Below are positions 6,757 to 16,060 of a stretch of DNA of 64,000 nucleotides, one piece after another; position 1 is the stretch's first letter; the number at the start of each line of letters is the position of its first letter. The notes under the pieces were generated by a model that was given only the letters and a program-made list of their open reading frames with translations, was not told the origin of the DNA and searched no databases. Source of the DNA: Persicobacter psychrovividus (lineage in GTDB: Bacteria; Bacteroidota; Bacteroidia; Cytophagales; Cyclobacteriaceae); assembly GCF_036492425.1 (NCBI RefSeq), contig NZ_AP025292.1, positions 434,001-498,000 of the forward strand, read 5' to 3'. Made by a program: the position numbers and the translations under genes.

Positions 6757-7578
6757 ATGATCTGTTATCCAAATGCAAAAATCAACCTCGGGCTGAACAT
6801 CACATCCAAGCGCCCTGACGGTTTTCATAACATCTCCTCGGTTTTTCTGCCGATTCAATGGCAGGATGCACTTGAGATTGTACCCGCTAAAACGACCACT
6901 TTTCAATCTGCGGGGATTCCCATTCCTGGCAGTGCCGACAGTAACCTCTGCCTGAAGGCATATCAATTATTGGCCAAAGACCATCAGCTTCCGCCTGTTC
7001 AAATCATTTTACAGAAAATTATTCCCATTGGTGCAGGCTTGGGTGGAGGCTCTGCGGACGCCTCTTTTACCATCACGGAGCTGAACCGACAGTTTAATCT
7101 TGGGCTGACGATTGCAGAAATGGAACAGTATGCTGGGCAGTTGGGCAGTGATTGTCCTTTTTTTATTCAGAATAAGCCCGTACTTGCAGAAGGGACGGGA
7201 ACGGATTTTCAGCCGATTGACTGTGATCTTGCTGACCACCCGATCTTGCTGGTGAATCCGAATATCCATATCGGGACAGCGGAGGCCTATTCAGGCGTTA
7301 CCCCAAAGCCGTCTGAAATTGCGATTAAAAAAGTGGTGGAGGAATATCCGATGACGGAATGGAAGCACCACCTGAAGAATGATTTTGAGGACTCGATCTT
7401 CCCGAAATACCCTGAAATAGCCAAGATCAAGAAGCAGCTTTATGCTCTTGGTGCTGTTTATGCGTCTATGTCAGGCTCGGGAGCGACAGTTTACGGTATC
7501 TTCCCGAAGGGCGTGGAAATTGACCAATTTAAGGATCGGTTTTCTGATAGCTATTTGATTCACAGTACACTATTGTAA
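6757..7578 (+). CDS. ispE: 4-diphosphocytidyl-2-C-methyl-D-erythritol kinase IspE
   Basis: GHMP-family kinase of the MEP isoprenoid pathway; it phosphorylates CDP-methylerythritol. The start at 6757 gives 273 residues, opening with the family motif YPNAKINLGLNI. The ATP-binding loop PIGAGLGGGSADAS lies at about residues 89-102, and the C-terminal motif MSGSGATVYG is present. An in-frame ATG at 6637 is rejected because the extra 40 codons come from repeats B and C. Length is normal for the family. The upstream neighbour on the same strand is the PepSY gene, with no functional link evident. Confidence 0.95.
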   Translation: MICYPNAKINLGLNITSKRPDGFHNISSVFLPIQWQDALEIVPAKTTTFQSAGIPIPGSADSNLCLKAYQLLAKDHQLPPVQIILQKIIPIGAGLGGGSADASFTITELNRQFNLGLTIAEMEQYAGQLGSDCPFFIQNKPVLAEGTGTDFQPIDCDLADHPILLVNPNIHIGTAEAYSGVTPKPSEIAIKKVVEEYPMTEWKHHLKNDFEDSIFPKYPEIAKIKKQLYALGAVYASMSGSGATVYGIFPKGVEIDQFKDRFSDSYLIHSTLL

Positions 7579-7585
7579 TATTGAT

Positions 7586-7609
7586 AAGTCCTTTCGAGGA
7601 CTTTTTTTA
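7586..7609 (+). terminator. Intrinsic terminator after ispE
   Basis: AAGTCC, TTTCGA, GGACTT (7586-7603) followed by a T-run. It begins 7 bp after the ispE stop. Confidence 0.85.
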
Positions 7610-7914
7610 TTTCAGTCCCACACAGTATTTTATTTTGCGACAACTATTTTGCTTTTTGAAGTTTGATTTTACACCGCAATATGCCACAAGGGTCATTTGT
7701 TGCATTTTTGGTGGTGTTTATTCAGGAAAAATGCAAATGATACAAAGCCTTCGTGGCTGAATTTTTAGTCAATGTGCCTCATTTTTTCATAGAAGTAAGG
7801 AATAATTTCTATTTGGAGGGCTCTAATGTAATAGCATTTTAATTTTTTTAGTATTTTGTGGCATTGTATAAATACAAAGGACAGGCCACTGTGGCATCCC
7901 AACAAATTCAACCT
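7610..7914 (+). other. Intergenic stretch before the giant TPR gene
   Basis: No gene, repeat family or strong hairpin is seen. An AT-rich segment near 7840-7860 contains TAGTATTTTG, an imperfect Bacteroidota -7 box about 55 bp before the chosen ATG. This argues that the GTG at 7858 is promoter DNA and not a start codon. Confidence 0.4.
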
Positions 7915-10900
7915 ATGAAAAAATTTTTACAGATTTTTCTCCTGACCGTCTGGGGAATAATGCAAAGCTTCAATTTGCAGGCATCTGAGTATCCAAATAT
8001 TTTCTTGATTAAAACAATTGGCGCCAGTGGGCGGCAGGTGAATCAATTTACAGGTTTTTTTATTGATGATAAAGGAACAGCCATCAGTCGGGCAACGGGC
8101 TTTCATAAGGCCATGCGGGTGGAGGTTTACACCCTCGATGGGCAAAAGCACGAGATCGGTAAGGTCTTCGCTTATGATCCCGCCACAAGCATGATCAAGT
8201 TTTCGGTCAGCAAAGTGAATGGTGTTTCGGGCATAGGCATGGGGCAGGCAACGGCGCCCACGAAAGCAACGCTGGTTACTTTTAAGAATGATAGCACCCA
8301 AAGTACGCAAGCCGTAGGCATCGATCACCTTCAGTATTTTGAGGATTATGGACAATGGCTGACGGCGAAAGAATTTGTTCAGGCAGACGGCGCACCTTTG
8401 CTGGTTGATGGACAAGTTGTAGGGATGGTGGCAGACCATGTACTGACGGCCAAAACGGCCATTATCGATATCCAACGCCGATATTCGATGCAGAAAGTCA
8501 ATCAGAAATTTAAAGACTGGTTACCGTCGTTTCGGGCGAGCAGGGCATTGCTTTTGGCGATGGAAGCCTACACGCAGCAAAATTTCAGCAAAGCCGCCGT
8601 TCAGTTTGGCAAGTGCAGCAATATAATGGGTAGTGAATTTACGGCTTACTATTATCAGGGGTTATCGAAGCAGGCCACTGATGATGCCTCGGGGGCACGT
8701 GTTGCGTATGGCAAAGCACTGAAAGAAAAACCTGATCATCAGGGGGCACTCTCAGCGCGAGGAATGATGGCCTATGCGACCAAAAATTATGATATGGCTA
8801 TTGAAGATTTGGCCAAAGTACAATCCGATAAAACGCCTGAAATGCTGAAGGCACTGGGGATTTCCTACTACGAAGAGCAACTTTACCCACAAGCGATTGC
8901 CATTCTTGGAGAGGGCAATCCTGATGCAGAAGCTTTGTTTGTGCTCGGAAATGCCTACTTCAAACAGAAAGATTATGCCTCGGCGATTTCAAAATATGGG
9001 GCATCGATCAGTAAAGGCGAAAAAACAGCAGTGATCTTCAATAATCGGGGAAAGGCCATGTTGCTGACGGGGCAATATAAAACCTCGATCAAAGATTTTC
9101 AGCAGGCGATACAAATCGACCCGACCTATACCAAAGCATTTTTGAATAAAGCCGAAGCCACTTACGAATTGAAAGAATGGCAACGCACAGCCGATTTGGT
9201 GAAGAAGGCCGAAGCAATGGGCGCCAAAGATAAGCGGATTCCAAAGCTGAAAGGAGTCGCGGCTTATCATCTGAAAAATTATGAGCAGGCACTGAAATCA
9301 CTCTCGCTGGCCATCGCTCAAGGAGAGAACGACACGGAGATTTTAATCATGAAAGGGGATGCGCAACTCGCACTTGGGCAAGCTTCAAAAGCGATTCAAT
9401 CGTATTTGGTGGCCACCCAAAATGGCGCAGACAGTCAGCACCTTTCAGAACAGCAAGGCAAGGCATATTATGCGCTCAAGCAGTACAAGCCTGCCATTTC
9501 CGCCATGACCAAAGCACTGGGGCAGGGAAGCACCGCCACAGAAACTTATGAGATCATGGGCTTGTCGCTTTACCAAAGTAAGCAACTTTCTGCTGCGATA
9601 GAACCCCTAAGCAAGGCGGTTGAAAAGCAGAGTGAAACAGCGGAAGTTTATCAGGCCTTATCGAAGGCGATGCTCGCGACCAAGGTGGCATCGGCGCAGG
9701 TAAAGCCTATTTTATTGAAAGCGGAAGAAATGCAGGTGGCAGATGCCTCCATGCGGGTAAGCCTCGGACAACTGTTTTTGGAAGAGCAGCAACCACAAAA
9801 GGCAGTCACTTATTTTGAGAAAGCGAAGGAAAGTGGTGCTGAAGACGGTACACTTTTTATGGCTTGGGGAAAGGCGAAATATTTGCTGAAAGATTATGCA
9901 GGGGCACTTACTTTGCTCAAGCAAGCCAAAGCCAAGGGCGTTTCGACGGTCGAGATGTTTGAATATACTGGTTTGGCGAATTATGAACTTGAGGATTACA
10001 AACAGGCTACGGTAGCATTAAAGGCGGTGGAGAAAAATGGCAATGCCTCGGAAGTGGTGTTGGATAAGCTGGCAGAATCAGCCTATAAAAGTGGCGATAT
10101 GCGAACTGCAGTAACTGTTTTTCCGAAATCAGGACAAGTGAAAACGGCTCAGGGAGCGGTGCAGTATGGTTTGGCACTGGTTTCGATCAAAAATTATGAT
10201 CAGGCCTTTATTCAACTTTACAAGGCAGAGGCTATGGGCGCCAAAGATGCGGAACTTTATGAGAAAAGAGCATTGTTGCACGCACGCAAAAAACAGCAAG
10301 AAGAAGCTTTGGCCGATTTCGATAAAGCGGTAGCCCTTGGTGCCTCAGGCAAAGAATTACAGATGTCGCGCGGACGTTTGGCCGTAAAGCTGAAGGACAA
10401 CCCCAAAGCGGTAGAGGCTTTCTCAGCCGTAATTTCAGAAGACCCTGAAGATGCCAAAGCATACCTGTTGCGTGGTACGGCATATTTCCGTCAGCAAAAA
10501 TATACCCAGGCAAAATCTGACCTTGAAAAAGCCAAAAGCATGAGCGAAGGCATGACACCCCTTTACGATATGTTAGGCATATTGAGTTATGAAACCAAGG
10601 ATGTCGCTGGGGCTAAGGAGAACTTCAGCAAGGCGATTGCTCAACAGAGTAAAAATAAAGAGGTGTATGGCTATATGGCTGCTTTGCAGTTGCTGGAGAA
10701 AAAATACGCAGAGGCGGTCAAGAATTTTGAAGAAGCCCGCCGACTGGGCTTTGAGGCCGAATCTCTTGAGGGAGATATGGGCTTGTGTTATTTCAATCTG
10801 GGAAAAATTGCCCCAGCTCTTGATCATCTGAATCGGGCGGTAGCGCAGGCTCCCGACCATCAGGAGTACTTGCAAGCCAGAGCTCAGGCCTATTTCAAGT

Positions 10901-12618
10901 CGCAACAATATGCCAATGCGGTGAAGGATTTTGCAAAAATTTCAGCACTGACCCCTGAGATGAAATTTCAGTGGGGACACAGCTTGCTGAATACCAAAGA
11001 ATATGCTCAGGCAGAAAATGTGCTGACGCAGGCAAAAAACAGCAACTACAATCAGGAACAGCTGTTTTTAGACTTGGGAACAGCAAAATCCTATCTCAAC
11101 AAAATGCCTGAGGCTATCGCCATGTTTAGCGAGGCCATCAAGAAGAACCCTAAAAGTGGCTTGGCATTGCGTGGGCGTGGAATGGCCTATTATCGTGCGA
11201 AAGAATATGAAAAAGCCCTTGCCGACTTTAAAGGGATGGAAGCGACAGGCGAAAGAAGCAAGCAAACCAACGCCCTGATTGGTACGGCAAGCTTCCGACT
11301 CGGAAAGTATGAACAGGCTTTTGATCGCCTTGATCTTGCGATAACGCAGGGGGTAAAAGATCAGGAAGTGTACATTGGTAGAGGGGTATGTCTGTATCAG
11401 CAAAAACAATATGAAGAAGCGATTCGCGATTTGGAGAAAGGACTGAAAGGCCACGATGACCTCTTGGGGATAGAAACGATGGCAAATTCAAAAATGCTGA
11501 TGCAAAACCCCAAAGGAGCAAAAGCCGATTTGGAGAAAGCCATACAGCTGGGCAGTAAAAATGCGATGGTGTATTATCATCTTGGAATGGTGCAGTACGA
11601 CGACCGCGATTGGCGTGGGGCACTCAAATCACTCAACAAAGCGGTAGCATTGCAGGCGACTTACCCCGAAGCTTTGCAAGTACGGGGCGATAGTAAATTT
11701 AGACTGAAAGATTACAATGGGGCTTTGGTAGATTACAATCAGGCACTTACACAGGGGAGCACAGATCCTAAATTGATGAATAACCGTGGTAAGGCCTTGT
11801 TCCTTACAGGAAATAAGGAGGAAGCGATTAAGGCTTACACTGAAGCCCTTGCCAAAGAACCTGATTATCCGAAGGCGCTGGAAAACCGTGGGGTGGCTTA
11901 TTTCTTATCAGAAGATTACGAAAAAGCCTTGCCCGATCTGAGTGCTTATGAAAAGCTGTCGGAGAAAATGGAGGAAGAAATTCTCTATTATTTGGGAGAG
12001 TGTTTTTATCATAAAGGGGAGTTTTCCATAGCGGTGAGTTATTACGAACGCACCAACAATAAAGTGAATGAGCCAACACTTTATGCGCATCTGGGAGAAG
12101 CCCGCCTGAATAATGGCGAGTATGAGCAGGCGGTGAAATCTTTGAGCGACGCAGTGAACAAGGGCATCAAGACGGGGGAAATCTACCGTTACCGATCGAC
12201 CGCTTTTGTGTATCTGGAGCTGTATGAAGAGGCATTGAAAGACCTCACAAGTGCCATTGAACTTTCGCCAGAAGATCCGAACGTTTACTATAACCGCGCC
12301 CTGATTTACGAACAAAAAGGGGAATACCGAAAGGCGATCAAGGATTATAATTCAGCGATTCAGCTGAATCCCAACGATGCCGAGATGTTCTTTAACCGCG
12401 CAGGTTTGCTGGCCGAGGAAAATGACTTGGTAGGAGCTGTTCAGGATCTGGATATTGCAATTAAACTTGACGACAGCAAAGCGACCTATTTCCGAGTGCG
12501 GGGTAATGTCAAAAAACAATTGGAGAACCTTGATGGCGCCTGCGAGGATTGGACAAAAGCCAAGGAGATGGGCGATAAGAAGGCAGGCTTCAAGGTGAAG
12601 CAGTATTGTAAGAAGTAA
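7915..12618 (+). CDS. Giant secreted TPR protein with degenerate trypsin-like N-terminal domain
   Basis: From the ATG at 7915 the protein has 1567 residues and starts with a signal peptide (MKKFLQIFLLTVWGIMQSFN). Residues 25-175 resemble an HtrA/trypsin-like domain: TGFFIDDKGTAIS, AYDPATSMIKFSV and ADGAPLLVDGQVVGMV align with its three catalytic blocks. The catalytic positions are changed (His to T61, Asp to S92, Ser to D158), so it should be inactive. Residues from about 195 to the end are an almost continuous array of some 35-40 TPR-like units, the last ones closest to consensus (NVYYNRALIYEQKGEYRKAI). A periplasmic or surface scaffold is likely; partners are unknown. A GTG 19 codons upstream is disfavoured because it precedes the leader. 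Confidence 0.85.
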   Translation: MKKFLQIFLLTVWGIMQSFNLQASEYPNIFLIKTIGASGRQVNQFTGFFIDDKGTAISRATGFHKAMRVEVYTLDGQKHEIGKVFAYDPATSMIKFSVSKVNGVSGIGMGQATAPTKATLVTFKNDSTQSTQAVGIDHLQYFEDYGQWLTAKEFVQADGAPLLVDGQVVGMVADHVLTAKTAIIDIQRRYSMQKVNQKFKDWLPSFRASRALLLAMEAYTQQNFSKAAVQFGKCSNIMGSEFTAYYYQGLSKQATDDASGARVAYGKALKEKPDHQGALSARGMMAYATKNYDMAIEDLAKVQSDKTPEMLKALGISYYEEQLYPQAIAILGEGNPDAEALFVLGNAYFKQKDYASAISKYGASISKGEKTAVIFNNRGKAMLLTGQYKTSIKDFQQAIQIDPTYTKAFLNKAEATYELKEWQRTADLVKKAEAMGAKDKRIPKLKGVAAYHLKNYEQALKSLSLAIAQGENDTEILIMKGDAQLALGQASKAIQSYLVATQNGADSQHLSEQQGKAYYALKQYKPAISAMTKALGQGSTATETYEIMGLSLYQSKQLSAAIEPLSKAVEKQSETAEVYQALSKAMLATKVASAQVKPILLKAEEMQVADASMRVSLGQLFLEEQQPQKAVTYFEKAKESGAEDGTLFMAWGKAKYLLKDYAGALTLLKQAKAKGVSTVEMFEYTGLANYELEDYKQATVALKAVEKNGNASEVVLDKLAESAYKSGDMRTAVTVFPKSGQVKTAQGAVQYGLALVSIKNYDQAFIQLYKAEAMGAKDAELYEKRALLHARKKQQEEALADFDKAVALGASGKELQMSRGRLAVKLKDNPKAVEAFSAVISEDPEDAKAYLLRGTAYFRQQKYTQAKSDLEKAKSMSEGMTPLYDMLGILSYETKDVAGAKENFSKAIAQQSKNKEVYGYMAALQLLEKKYAEAVKNFEEARRLGFEAESLEGDMGLCYFNLGKIAPALDHLNRAVAQAPDHQEYLQARAQAYFKSQQYANAVKDFAKISALTPEMKFQWGHSLLNTKEYAQAENVLTQAKNSNYNQEQLFLDLGTAKSYLNKMPEAIAMFSEAIKKNPKSGLALRGRGMAYYRAKEYEKALADFKGMEATGERSKQTNALIGTASFRLGKYEQAFDRLDLAITQGVKDQEVYIGRGVCLYQQKQYEEAIRDLEKGLKGHDDLLGIETMANSKMLMQNPKGAKADLEKAIQLGSKNAMVYYHLGMVQYDDRDWRGALKSLNKAVALQATYPEALQVRGDSKFRLKDYNGALVDYNQALTQGSTDPKLMNNRGKALFLTGNKEEAIKAYTEALAKEPDYPKALENRGVAYFLSEDYEKALPDLSAYEKLSEKMEEEILYYLGECFYHKGEFSIAVSYYERTNNKVNEPTLYAHLGEARLNNGEYEQAVKSLSDAVNKGIKTGEIYRYRSTAFVYLELYEEALKDLTSAIELSPEDPNVYYNRALIYEQKGEYRKAIKDYNSAIQLNPNDAEMFFNRAGLLAEENDLVGAVQDLDIAIKLDDSKATYFRVRGNVKKQLENLDGACEDWTKAKEMGDKKAGFKVKQYCKK

Positions 12619-12625
12619 TAAAATG

Positions 12626-12652
12626 TAGGGTCAGGCCTATGTGCCTGACCTG
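12626..12652. repeat. Repeat G copy 1 (GTAGGGTCAGGC hairpin)
   Basis: GGTCAGGC (12629-12636) and GCCTGACC (12643-12650) form a perfect 8-bp hairpin with loop CTATGT. It starts just after the TPR stop codon. An inverted near-copy at 14161-14187 borders the LytTR gene, so the two bracket the intervening 1.5 kb. It may double as a transcription terminator. Confidence 0.7.
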
Positions 12653-12687
12653 AACATGTTTTTCAAGTATTTTTTAATATTATACCC

Positions 12688-13134
12688 ATGAAGAATGAAT
12701 TTTCAACCGATAAATTTTCTTTAAATAAAGAGGGATTCCATTTACTCAGAAATAAATTTAAGTATAAAAGCTTCAAAGTGAATGAATTGTCCAATGTTAC
12801 TATAAAACGAGGCTTTGACTTGAGTAATTGGCTATTTGTAGGATTGTTTGGGATTGCACTATTTGGAGGAGGCCTTTATTCTTCCTTCAGGATTTACACC
12901 GATTTAATTTTAGGAGACCAAAGATATTACATCGAATTCCTGTTATTTCCTCTATTTTTCTTTTTGCTTGGAGGGTATTCGGTATTTATTGCTCTTAGGA
13001 GATCGAAAGTTGTAACCCTTAAACTTGGGAATAAAATGTATTATTTCTCTCTAAGGGAAATTGATGAAAAAGGTGAAATGGAGGACTTTATCCAATATTT
13101 GGATCAAATAAAAAAACGCCCTATAATGGCTTAA
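12688..13134 (+). CDS. Hypothetical small membrane protein
   Basis: The 148-residue protein is not recognised. Two hydrophobic segments are clear, LFVGLFGIALFGGGL (about 49-65) and FLLFPLFFFLLGGYSVF (about 85-103), flanked by a Lys-rich N-terminus and a charged C-terminal tail (FIQYLDQIKKRP). The gene is visibly AT-richer than its neighbours and lies inside the region bracketed by inverted repeat G copies, which suggests acquisition or relaxed selection. ORF size and the two-helix layout support a real gene; function is unknown. Confidence 0.6.
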   Translation: MKNEFSTDKFSLNKEGFHLLRNKFKYKSFKVNELSNVTIKRGFDLSNWLFVGLFGIALFGGGLYSSFRIYTDLILGDQRYYIEFLLFPLFFFLLGGYSVFIALRRSKVVTLKLGNKMYYFSLREIDEKGEMEDFIQYLDQIKKRPIMA

Positions 13135-13187
13135 CATTGGTTTTAGCCTCTACCTACACCAACCATAATTTGGGGTATTTTTTTCAT

Positions 13188-13277
13188 CGGGTTAAAACCC
13201 GAAGCTATCACAAAATGTACCTTCGGCACACAAGGCCTGAAAGGCCTTTTCATAAAAGACATGGAATTTATTCCATG
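13188..13277. repeat. Repeat E copy 2, diverged
   Basis: Three hairpins in a row: CGGGTT/AACCCG (13188-13201), AAGGCC/GGCCTT (13232-13248) and CATGGAA/TTCCATG (13260-13277). A TGTACCTTCGG phrase lies between the first two. Motifs such as CCCGAAGCTAT and the GTACC hairpin recall the element at 6506-6606, although the outer arms no longer pair. Confidence 0.55.
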
Positions 13278-13370
13278 GTAAAAAAAGGCGTGAGCAAATT
13301 ATATTTGGTTTGATAATTAGCGAACATAGTTGTACAACAGCTCCTAATAGGTCAAATTATCCTTAATATT

Positions 13371-14021
13371 TTAATACTGATATAAAAATTGACCCAAAGC
13401 GTCTTTATCAAAGCCATTAACAGGAAGGTTTTCTGTATCAACATTAGAAACATCTACTGACCTTTCCACTCTGAAATCATTGGGATTCAATTGGTCATAT
13501 TTTATTAGTACTTTTTTAGGAAAGCCAATCTCTTTTTCACTCCGAAACTCATCAGTCAATAAGTAGTACTGACCATTGAGCTGATAAGAAAAGAGTACAG
13601 TTTTATTAATTCCTCCAAACCACAAGAATTTATAATCTAAGCCTCCTTGTTCTTCTATCCTTGTATGGGCTATGGTGTATCTATACTCCTCCGTGAAGGA
13701 ATATTTTTTTATGGTATCAGCGATGGGTTGTTTGAAAAAGAGAAGCAGAAAAACACACCAGCTGTACCACGTTTTATAAAAATAGCCAAAGTCAAATCGG
13801 TTTGCCCTTTTATGTAAATCATAAGCTTGATAAACACGATCTACCTCAGGCTCAAATGAAGAGCAAGTATCGCCCTCAATTTTAGGTAAAGAATCCTTAC
13901 CACAATACACCCCTGTTTGAAGGTTTTGTTTACGATATTGACATAATCGACAATAGTTCAATTTTAGGTTTTTAGAAAGTAAGTGTTCTTCTCTTTCGAT
14001 AGGTTGATGATTTGAAGGCAT
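13371..14021 (-). CDS. Hypothetical protein with N-terminal four-Cys motif and one TM segment
   Basis: The 216-residue protein has an N-terminal cluster YCRLCQYRKQNLQTGVYCG, followed about 13 residues on by DTCSSFEPE. This C-x2-C, C, C layout (about residues 24-55) is a probable zinc or metal site seen in unnamed Bacteroidota proteins. A hydrophobic helix (CVFLLLFF, about 90-97) precedes a polar beta-rich C-terminal domain. The gene is AT-rich and convergent with the previous unknown gene, within the repeat G-bracketed island. Function is unknown; a membrane-anchored metal-binding protein is the most that can be said. Confidence 0.6.
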   Translation of the reverse strand: MPSNHQPIEREEHLLSKNLKLNYCRLCQYRKQNLQTGVYCGKDSLPKIEGDTCSSFEPEVDRVYQAYDLHKRANRFDFGYFYKTWYSWCVFLLLFFKQPIADTIKKYSFTEEYRYTIAHTRIEEQGGLDYKFLWFGGINKTVLFSYQLNGQYYLLTDEFRSEKEIGFPKKVLIKYDQLNPNDFRVERSVDVSNVDTENLPVNGFDKDALGQFLYQY

Positions 14022-14160
14022 GATTTAAATATAAAAACTAATAATACATTAATTTATATTTTAATCTTGATCTATCAAATATTCAGTCCTTTTAAATGAT
14101 TCTCCTACTATTCTTGGTTATATCGTTTAACATTGCCTTTAACACTCTGAACATTATTTT

Positions 14161-14187
14161 AGGTCAGGCACGCAGGCCAGACCCTAC
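14161..14187. repeat. Repeat G copy 2 (inverted)
   Basis: Read on the minus strand it gives GTAGGGTCTGGCC then TGCGTGCCTGACCT, differing at a few positions from the copy at 12626-12652. The LytTR stop codon TAG lies inside it. Confidence 0.65.
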
Positions 14188-14951
14188 TGATTCAACCACT
14201 GTTTGAATTTACTCGCTCGCTCGGCGGACACCAAAACTTCGCTTTCGGGCTCAGGGCTTAGGTGCAACTTCAGCTTGCTTTTGGAGTAGGCAATTGCCTC
14301 CTGCACATTATCAATACAGACAATGAATTTTCGGTTGGCACGGAAAAAGCGCATTGGGTCGAGCTGTTGTTCCAATTGCTCCAAAGTATAATTCACATCG
14401 TAGGTTTGTCCGCTATGGGTGCGCAGAAACACAGCCTTGCTTTCGGCGAAGAAATAGGCGACTTCTTCGGTTTTCACCGCACGGATGTTCTGTCGGTAAT
14501 AAACCATGAAACGCTCCTTGTACTGATTTTTCGCTTGCTCGGCAATGATTTTCCCCAAAGCATGATAGTCGATGCCCTGCACCTGTTCACTTTGCTTGAA
14601 TACCTTTTTGTATTTCTCAATCGCCGTGGCCAGCTCTTCCCTGTTGATCGGTTTGAGCAGGTAATCCACCGCATTTTGTTTGAAGGCATTGAGCGCATAC
14701 TGATCGTAAGCGGTGGTAAAGATGATCGGCGTTTCGATCTCTATTTTTTCAAAAATACTGAAGCTGTTGCCGTCGGTCAGGTGGATGTCCATGAAGATCA
14801 GATCCACCGAATTTTCACTCAAAAAATCGATGCTTTCCTGACAGGATTCCAGCATATCGACCACTTCGGCCTCGGGCATCAGGCGTTCGACAAGCGCTTT
14901 CAATTTACGGGCGGAGGGCATTTCGTCCTCGACGATCAAAACTCTAATCAT
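14184..14951 (-). CDS. LytTR-family response regulator
   Basis: Start chosen at 14951 (MIRVLIVEDE), giving 255 residues; an in-frame ATG lies 4 codons upstream. The receiver domain (1-120) has the acidic pair ED, the phospho-acceptor D55 in LIFMDIHL, the switch TTAYD, and K in YLLKPI. The C-terminal LytTR DNA-binding domain (about 150-255) shows FFRANRKFIVCIDNVQ, typical of the family. It overlaps the upstream kinase gene by 8 bp, so the pair is translationally coupled. Genes further upstream on the same strand encode an RND efflux system, a plausible target. The target sites are not identified. Confidence 0.93.
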   Translation of the reverse strand: MIRVLIVEDEMPSARKLKALVERLMPEAEVVDMLESCQESIDFLSENSVDLIFMDIHLTDGNSFSIFEKIEIETPIIFTTAYDQYALNAFKQNAVDYLLKPINREELATAIEKYKKVFKQSEQVQGIDYHALGKIIAEQAKNQYKERFMVYYRQNIRAVKTEEVAYFFAESKAVFLRTHSGQTYDVNYTLEQLEQQLDPMRFFRANRKFIVCIDNVQEAIAYSKSKLKLHLSPEPESEVLVSAERASKFKQWLNQ

Positions 14952-16002
14952 GGTCAGCTTCAATTAATGGTATTCGTGCAATAAATGCTTTATTTTCTAA
15001 TTTAAAAGTGGGAGCAGTTGTATTGAGCAGGTTAAATTTTTCGGTCAGGTTTCTCAGCCCCGTTTTAGTGGAATACACATCCTCCATTTTGGGCTGATGG
15101 TTATTGGATACCGATAACAGCCCGTCTTGATGGCTGATTCGGATATGTAGTGGGTTTTGCTTCGAAACCTCATTGTGCTTAATGGCATTTTCCACCAAAA
15201 CCTGCAAGGTCAGCGGAGGCAAGAACCGTTGATTCACTGCCGACATGTCATCAATACGATATTCAAAACCACATTCAAAACGACTTTTGAACAAGTAAAG
15301 GTAAGCATCAATGAAATCCAGTTCCTCCTCCACCGTTACCAAATCCCGATCATTGATCTGCAAAACGTAACGATAGACTTTCGAAAAGTCCTGAATGAAA
15401 TCATCGGCTTTATCAACATCCTCATAAATCAGCGAGGATAAAACACTCAGGTTGTTGAACAGAAAATGATGATCCAGCTGTTGCTTCAGTGCCGAGTAGG
15501 CGGAATTGATTCGCTCCTTTTCCATGATGGCAATCTTGACATTCATGTTGGCATGGTTCTCATAAAGCAGGATCAATTCGACCACGCAAACAAAGAGGGT
15601 GTTCATGATCACGGGCATGATGAAACTGAGCTCAAGTGGCATATTGGGAGGTAAGAAATTGCGCACAGCAGCCGTTGTTCGGTCATTGAAATAATAGGCC
15701 ATGATTGCCCCCATACAAAACACCACCATGGTGTCCAGGAAAAAACGAAAGATCCAGCTTTTTTCCCAGGGGAATTTTTTGTTGAAAACCTTGAGGATAT
15801 AATGAATTACCGAAACAGCAAGGAAGGTTTCGACCGCAAGCAGGACGATCCTTTTTGAGGCATGATCCTGAATTTGTTCGAAGGTTTTGAAGCCAAACAG
15901 GTACATTAGGCCTGTCGAGATCAGGATCATCAGTGTCCCCACTAAAGGGATAATAAACAGCTTGAAGTTTAATTTGGGAAACTTGATTTGCATAGATGGC
16001 AA
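14944..16002 (-). CDS. LytS/YehU-type sensor histidine kinase
   Basis: Membrane sensor kinase, 352 residues. Four hydrophobic helices occur in the first 150 residues (about 14-35, 51-70, 86-104, 126-147). The His_kinase domain follows, with the phospho-acceptor H179 in QLDHHFLFNNL and an ATPase N-box in LVENAIKHN. No periplasmic sensing domain is present, so the signal is probably read within the membrane. It is the cognate partner of the LytTR regulator, whose gene starts within its last codons. Such pairs are the dominant LytTR systems of Bacteroidota. Confidence 0.92.
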   Translation of the reverse strand: MPSMQIKFPKLNFKLFIIPLVGTLMILISTGLMYLFGFKTFEQIQDHASKRIVLLAVETFLAVSVIHYILKVFNKKFPWEKSWIFRFFLDTMVVFCMGAIMAYYFNDRTTAAVRNFLPPNMPLELSFIMPVIMNTLFVCVVELILLYENHANMNVKIAIMEKERINSAYSALKQQLDHHFLFNNLSVLSSLIYEDVDKADDFIQDFSKVYRYVLQINDRDLVTVEEELDFIDAYLYLFKSRFECGFEYRIDDMSAVNQRFLPPLTLQVLVENAIKHNEVSKQNPLHIRISHQDGLLSVSNNHQPKMEDVYSTKTGLRNLTEKFNLLNTTAPTFKLENKAFIARIPLIEADHD

Positions 16003-16010
16003 GGTTAGTT

Positions 16011-16050
16011 TTTATCCACAGATTTCGGAGGTTTCCATAGATTTTTTTTC
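16011..16050 (-). repeat. Repeat C copy 4 (minus orientation)
   Basis: On the minus strand it reads an A-run, then ATCTATGG, a diverged middle word, then ATCTGTGGATAAA. It ends 9 bp before the kinase start codon and is co-oriented with that gene. Confidence 0.7.
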
Positions 16051-16060
16051 GACCTGATGA

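Noticed and set aside
12688-14021. Toxin-antitoxin pair in the AT-rich island
   Set aside because: The two genes are convergent, differ in size from typical pairs and show no toxin or antitoxin motif.
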